A model generated the notes under the pieces. That model ran no database searches, was not told the origin of the DNA, and was given only the letters and a program-made list of their open reading frames with translations. DNA of 64,000 bases from Hydrogenophaga pseudoflava (lineage in GTDB: Bacteria > Pseudomonadota > Gammaproteobacteria > Burkholderiales > Burkholderiaceae_C). Of the stretch, positions 62,210 through 64,000 are shown one piece after another. Where the stretch lies: assembly GCF_031020795.1 (NCBI RefSeq), contig NZ_JAVHJP010000005.1:65362-129361 (forward strand), in the 5' to 3' direction. A program made the translations under genes and the position numbers. The stretch's first letter is position 1. Each line of letters begins with the position of its first letter.

Positions 62210-63160
62210 ATGCGATTCAAGAAACTCGACCTCAACCTGCTCGTCGCACTCGACGCCCTGCTGACCGAAAAGAACGTCACACGGGCCGGTGAGCGCGTGT
62301 TCCTGAGCCAGTCCACGATGAGCAATGCGCTCTCCCGGCTGCGCCAGTACTTCGACGACGAGCTGCTGGTGCAGGTCGGTGGCCGCATGGAGCTGACGCC
62401 GCGCGCCGAACTGCTGCACGAGGCGGTGCGCGACGTGCTGGTGCGCATCGACACCACCGTCGCCGCGCGGCCCGCTTTCGACCCGACCGAGTCGGAGCGC
62501 GAGTTCACGCTGTTCGTGTCCGACTACTCGATGGAGGTGCTGATCCCCGGCATGCTGGCGCTGGCCCACCAGCGCGGCAGCCGGGTGCGCTTCAACCTCA
62601 AACAGCAGGTGGGCCTGCCCCACCGCAGCCTGGAGCGCGGCGAGGCCGACCTGCTGATCATTCCGTCGAATTTCTGTTCACCGGACCACCCACTGGACCC
62701 GCTGTTCGACGACCGCTTCGTGTGCGTGGTCTGGCAAGACAGCCCGCTTTCGAAAGGCACGCTGACAATGGAGCGCTACCTGCAGGCGCGCCATGTCGCG
62801 ATGGTCCCGGCCGACGGCGGCTTGCCGGTGTTCGACACCTGGCTGGCCAACGACCACGGCCTGAGCCGCGAGATCGGCCTCACCACCTACAGCTTCAGCG
62901 CGATGCTGCACCTCGTGGTCGGCACCGACCTGATCGCCACCTCGCATGCGCGGCTCGCCCACCTGCTGCGGGGCACGCTGCCCATTGCGCTGCTGCCGGT
63001 GCCGCTGTCGATGAAGAAGCTGCAGCAGTCCATGCAGTGGCACAAGTACCGCAGCCGAGACCCGGGCCTGATCTGGCTGCGCGACCTGCTGCGCGAGGCT
63101 GCAGCCGGCATGGGCCCCTGCCCCGGCGAGCCGGGCTCACCGCTCACGCTGCTCCGCTAG
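62210..63160 (+). CDS. NodD-type LysR transcriptional regulator
   Basis: This 316-residue regulator begins MRFKKLDLNLLVALDALLTE, the NodD/NahR-like N-terminus, with helix-turn-helix RAGERVFLSQSTMSNALSRL. The effector domain carries FTLFVSDYSMEVLIPGM and GLPHRSLERGEADLLI. This subgroup usually answers to aromatic compounds. It is divergent from the DUF1302-led unit and so is the probable controller of that envelope module, perhaps of the whole catabolic region. The stop overlaps the convergent thioesterase gene by 17 bases. Confidence 0.93.
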   Translation: MRFKKLDLNLLVALDALLTEKNVTRAGERVFLSQSTMSNALSRLRQYFDDELLVQVGGRMELTPRAELLHEAVRDVLVRIDTTVAARPAFDPTESEREFTLFVSDYSMEVLIPGMLALAHQRGSRVRFNLKQQVGLPHRSLERGEADLLIIPSNFCSPDHPLDPLFDDRFVCVVWQDSPLSKGTLTMERYLQARHVAMVPADGGLPVFDTWLANDHGLSREIGLTTYSFSAMLHLVVGTDLIATSHARLAHLLRGTLPIALLPVPLSMKKLQQSMQWHKYRSRDPGLIWLRDLLREAAAGMGPCPGEPGSPLTLLR

Positions 63161-63644
63161 GGCGCTCCGGCAGGCGGATGGCGGCGAAGCGCTGCTCCAT
63201 CTCGCGCCGCATCGCCTTGCGCAGCTCCGCCCCTTCATGCCGGCGGCGCTCGTCGGGTGTGAACGGCCGCAGCGGCGGCACGACCGTGGGCTTGCGGTCC
63301 TCGTCCACCGCGACCATGGTGAAGAAGCAGCTGTTGACGTGGCGCTTGTCCTGGGTGCGGATGTTCTCGGCGATCACCTTGATGCCGACCTCCATGGACG
63401 AGGTGCCGGTGTGGTTGACCGAGGCCAGGAAGGTCACCAGCTCACCGACGTGGATCGGCTGGCGGAACATCACCTGGTCGACGCTGAGCGTGACCACGTA
63501 GGTGCCGGCGTAGCGGCTGGCGCAGGCGTAGGCCACCTGGTCGAGCAGCTTGAGGATGGTGCCGCCATGCACGTTGCCGGAGAAGTTGGCGGTGTCGGGC
63601 GTCATGAGCACGGTCATGCTCAGCTGGTGGGCGGGGAGTTCCAT
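63144..63644 (-). CDS. Acyl-CoA thioesterase, hotdog fold (YciA/ACOT type)
   Basis: This 166-residue hotdog protein has the signature NFSGNVHGGTILKLLDQVAYACASRYAG in pattern, with the catalytic Asp in LLDQVAY. VDQVMFRQPIHVGELV is the second strand set, and a charged C-terminal helix is typical of cytoplasmic acyl-CoA hydrolases. It hydrolyses short- to medium-chain acyl-CoA esters. It is convergent with the LysR gene and probably not part of the catabolic operon. Confidence 0.93.
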   Translation of the reverse strand: MELPAHQLSMTVLMTPDTANFSGNVHGGTILKLLDQVAYACASRYAGTYVVTLSVDQVMFRQPIHVGELVTFLASVNHTGTSSMEVGIKVIAENIRTQDKRHVNSCFFTMVAVDEDRKPTVVPPLRPFTPDERRRHEGAELRKAMRREMEQRFAAIRLPERPSGAA

Positions 63645-63728
63645 GGAAGTCTCTCGGGTGGCGATGGGGAATCGGGCGAAGCCGTGATCGTGCCAGTTCT
63701 GGCTGCCAGTTGGCTGGCAGGTCGACGC

Positions 63729-64000
63729 TCAGGTGGAAACCAGCCCATGCCAGAGCATCCACGCCGCGCCCCCCATCAGCACCAGCCCGACCCCGCGCAT
63801 GGCGCCGACCTGCGCCCGGCCGCTGCCGCGCAGGGCCGCCTGGGCCCGGTCCGCTCCGAGCACGACCAGGCCGTAGACGGCCGCCTGCGTGACCGCGACG
63901 ATGGCGCCCATCGCCACCGCCTGCGGCAGCACCGGGCCCAGTTCGGGCCGCGCGAACTGCGGGAACACCGCGACCATGAACAGATAGGCCTTCGGATTGA
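63729..64000 (-). CDS. LysE-family exporter, C-terminal part (cut by window end)
   Basis: Ninety codons of the C-terminal part are present; the gene begins beyond base 64000. The visible sequence starts NPKAYLFMVAVFPQF, the typical mid-protein motif of LysE/RhtB amino-acid exporters. Two further hydrophobic segments follow (AMGAIVAVTQAAVYGLVV, GVGLVLMGGAAWMLWHGL). Members export lysine, threonine or homoserine lactones. Confidence 0.85.
   Translation of the reverse strand, partial: NPKAYLFMVAVFPQFARPELGPVLPQAVAMGAIVAVTQAAVYGLVVLGADRAQAALRGSGRAQVGAMRGVGLVLMGGAAWMLWHGLVST

Overview
The window is about 69% GC and almost fully coding. It looks like the chromosome of a hydrogen-oxidising betaproteobacterium of the Comamonadaceae/Burkholderiales type, with Hydrogenophaga-like as the best guess. 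The reasons are the Cupriavidus-style hox/hyp gene order, the Bug-family solute-binding protein, the DUF1302/DUF1329 pair, and short GC-rich dispersed repeats of the kind seen in that family. The taxon is an inference from gene content, not from a marker gene.

Layout. (1) 1-4232: cell-wall elongation genes mreD and mrdA on the plus strand, a TSUP exporter and an amidohydrolase. (2) 4239-30876, all on the minus strand: one uninterrupted hydrogenase super-cluster of 29 genes. Read in transcription order it is hoxK-hoxG-hupE-hoxZ-(HigA-like HTH)-hoxM-L-O-Q-R-T-V, hypA-B-F-C-D-E, a small unknown gene, hoxX, hoxA, then hoxF-U-Y-H-W, then hoxB-C-J. It encodes a membrane-bound O2-tolerant uptake hydrogenase, a cytoplasmic NAD-reducing hydrogenase, an H2-sensing regulatory hydrogenase, the HoxJ/HoxA signalling pair and the maturation machinery. 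A sigma-54-type promoter lies upstream of hoxK, as expected for HoxA-dependent control. (3) 30877-36367: a 531-base intergenic region with a strong leftward terminator, two poorly characterised genes, an OmpR/EnvZ-like two-component system and a GMC oxidoreductase divergent from a LysR regulator. (4) 37295-39466: a small less GC-rich patch with an AAA ATPase and a zinc-ribbon reading frame fused to a YaeR-type VOC protein. (5) 39464-40983: an unknown protein and a low-molecular-weight tyrosine phosphatase. (6) 41006-61994, all minus strand: a large catabolic region. It holds a flavin hydroxylase, Rieske protein, extradiol dioxygenase, C-C hydrolase, FAH-family enzyme, cupin, cyclase, MFS transporter, sugar-acid-type dehydrogenase, DapA-family lyase, ornithine-cyclodeaminase-like reductase, EthD protein, semialdehyde dehydrogenase and Bug-type binding protein. 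Upstream of these is an envelope module (MMPL/RND, YCF48-like, DUF1329, DUF1302). (7) 62039-64000: regulatory palindromes, a NodD-type LysR regulator, an acyl-CoA thioesterase and a LysE-type exporter cut by the window end.

How the parts work together. H2 is sensed by HoxBC, relayed through HoxJ to HoxA, and HoxA with sigma-54 would drive hoxK and the genes behind it. Because the genes for the NAD-reducing hydrogenase sit between hoxA and hoxB with ATGA-type overlaps at the junctions, energy conservation (membrane enzyme), reductant supply (soluble enzyme), sensing and maturation could be one regulatory unit. The catabolic region has the logic of a ring-hydroxylation and meta-cleavage pathway for a substrate I cannot name.

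Most notable observations: the soluble hydrogenase operon nested inside the regulator/sensor module; a dispersed repeat captured in frame inside hoxX; a His-rich loop inside the HypB GTPase domain; a HypF reduced to its Kae1-like domain; an orphan HigA-like regulator inside the operon; an intradiol-dioxygenase-like protein lacking its metal-binding histidines; and an undescribed-looking ring-cleavage gene set.
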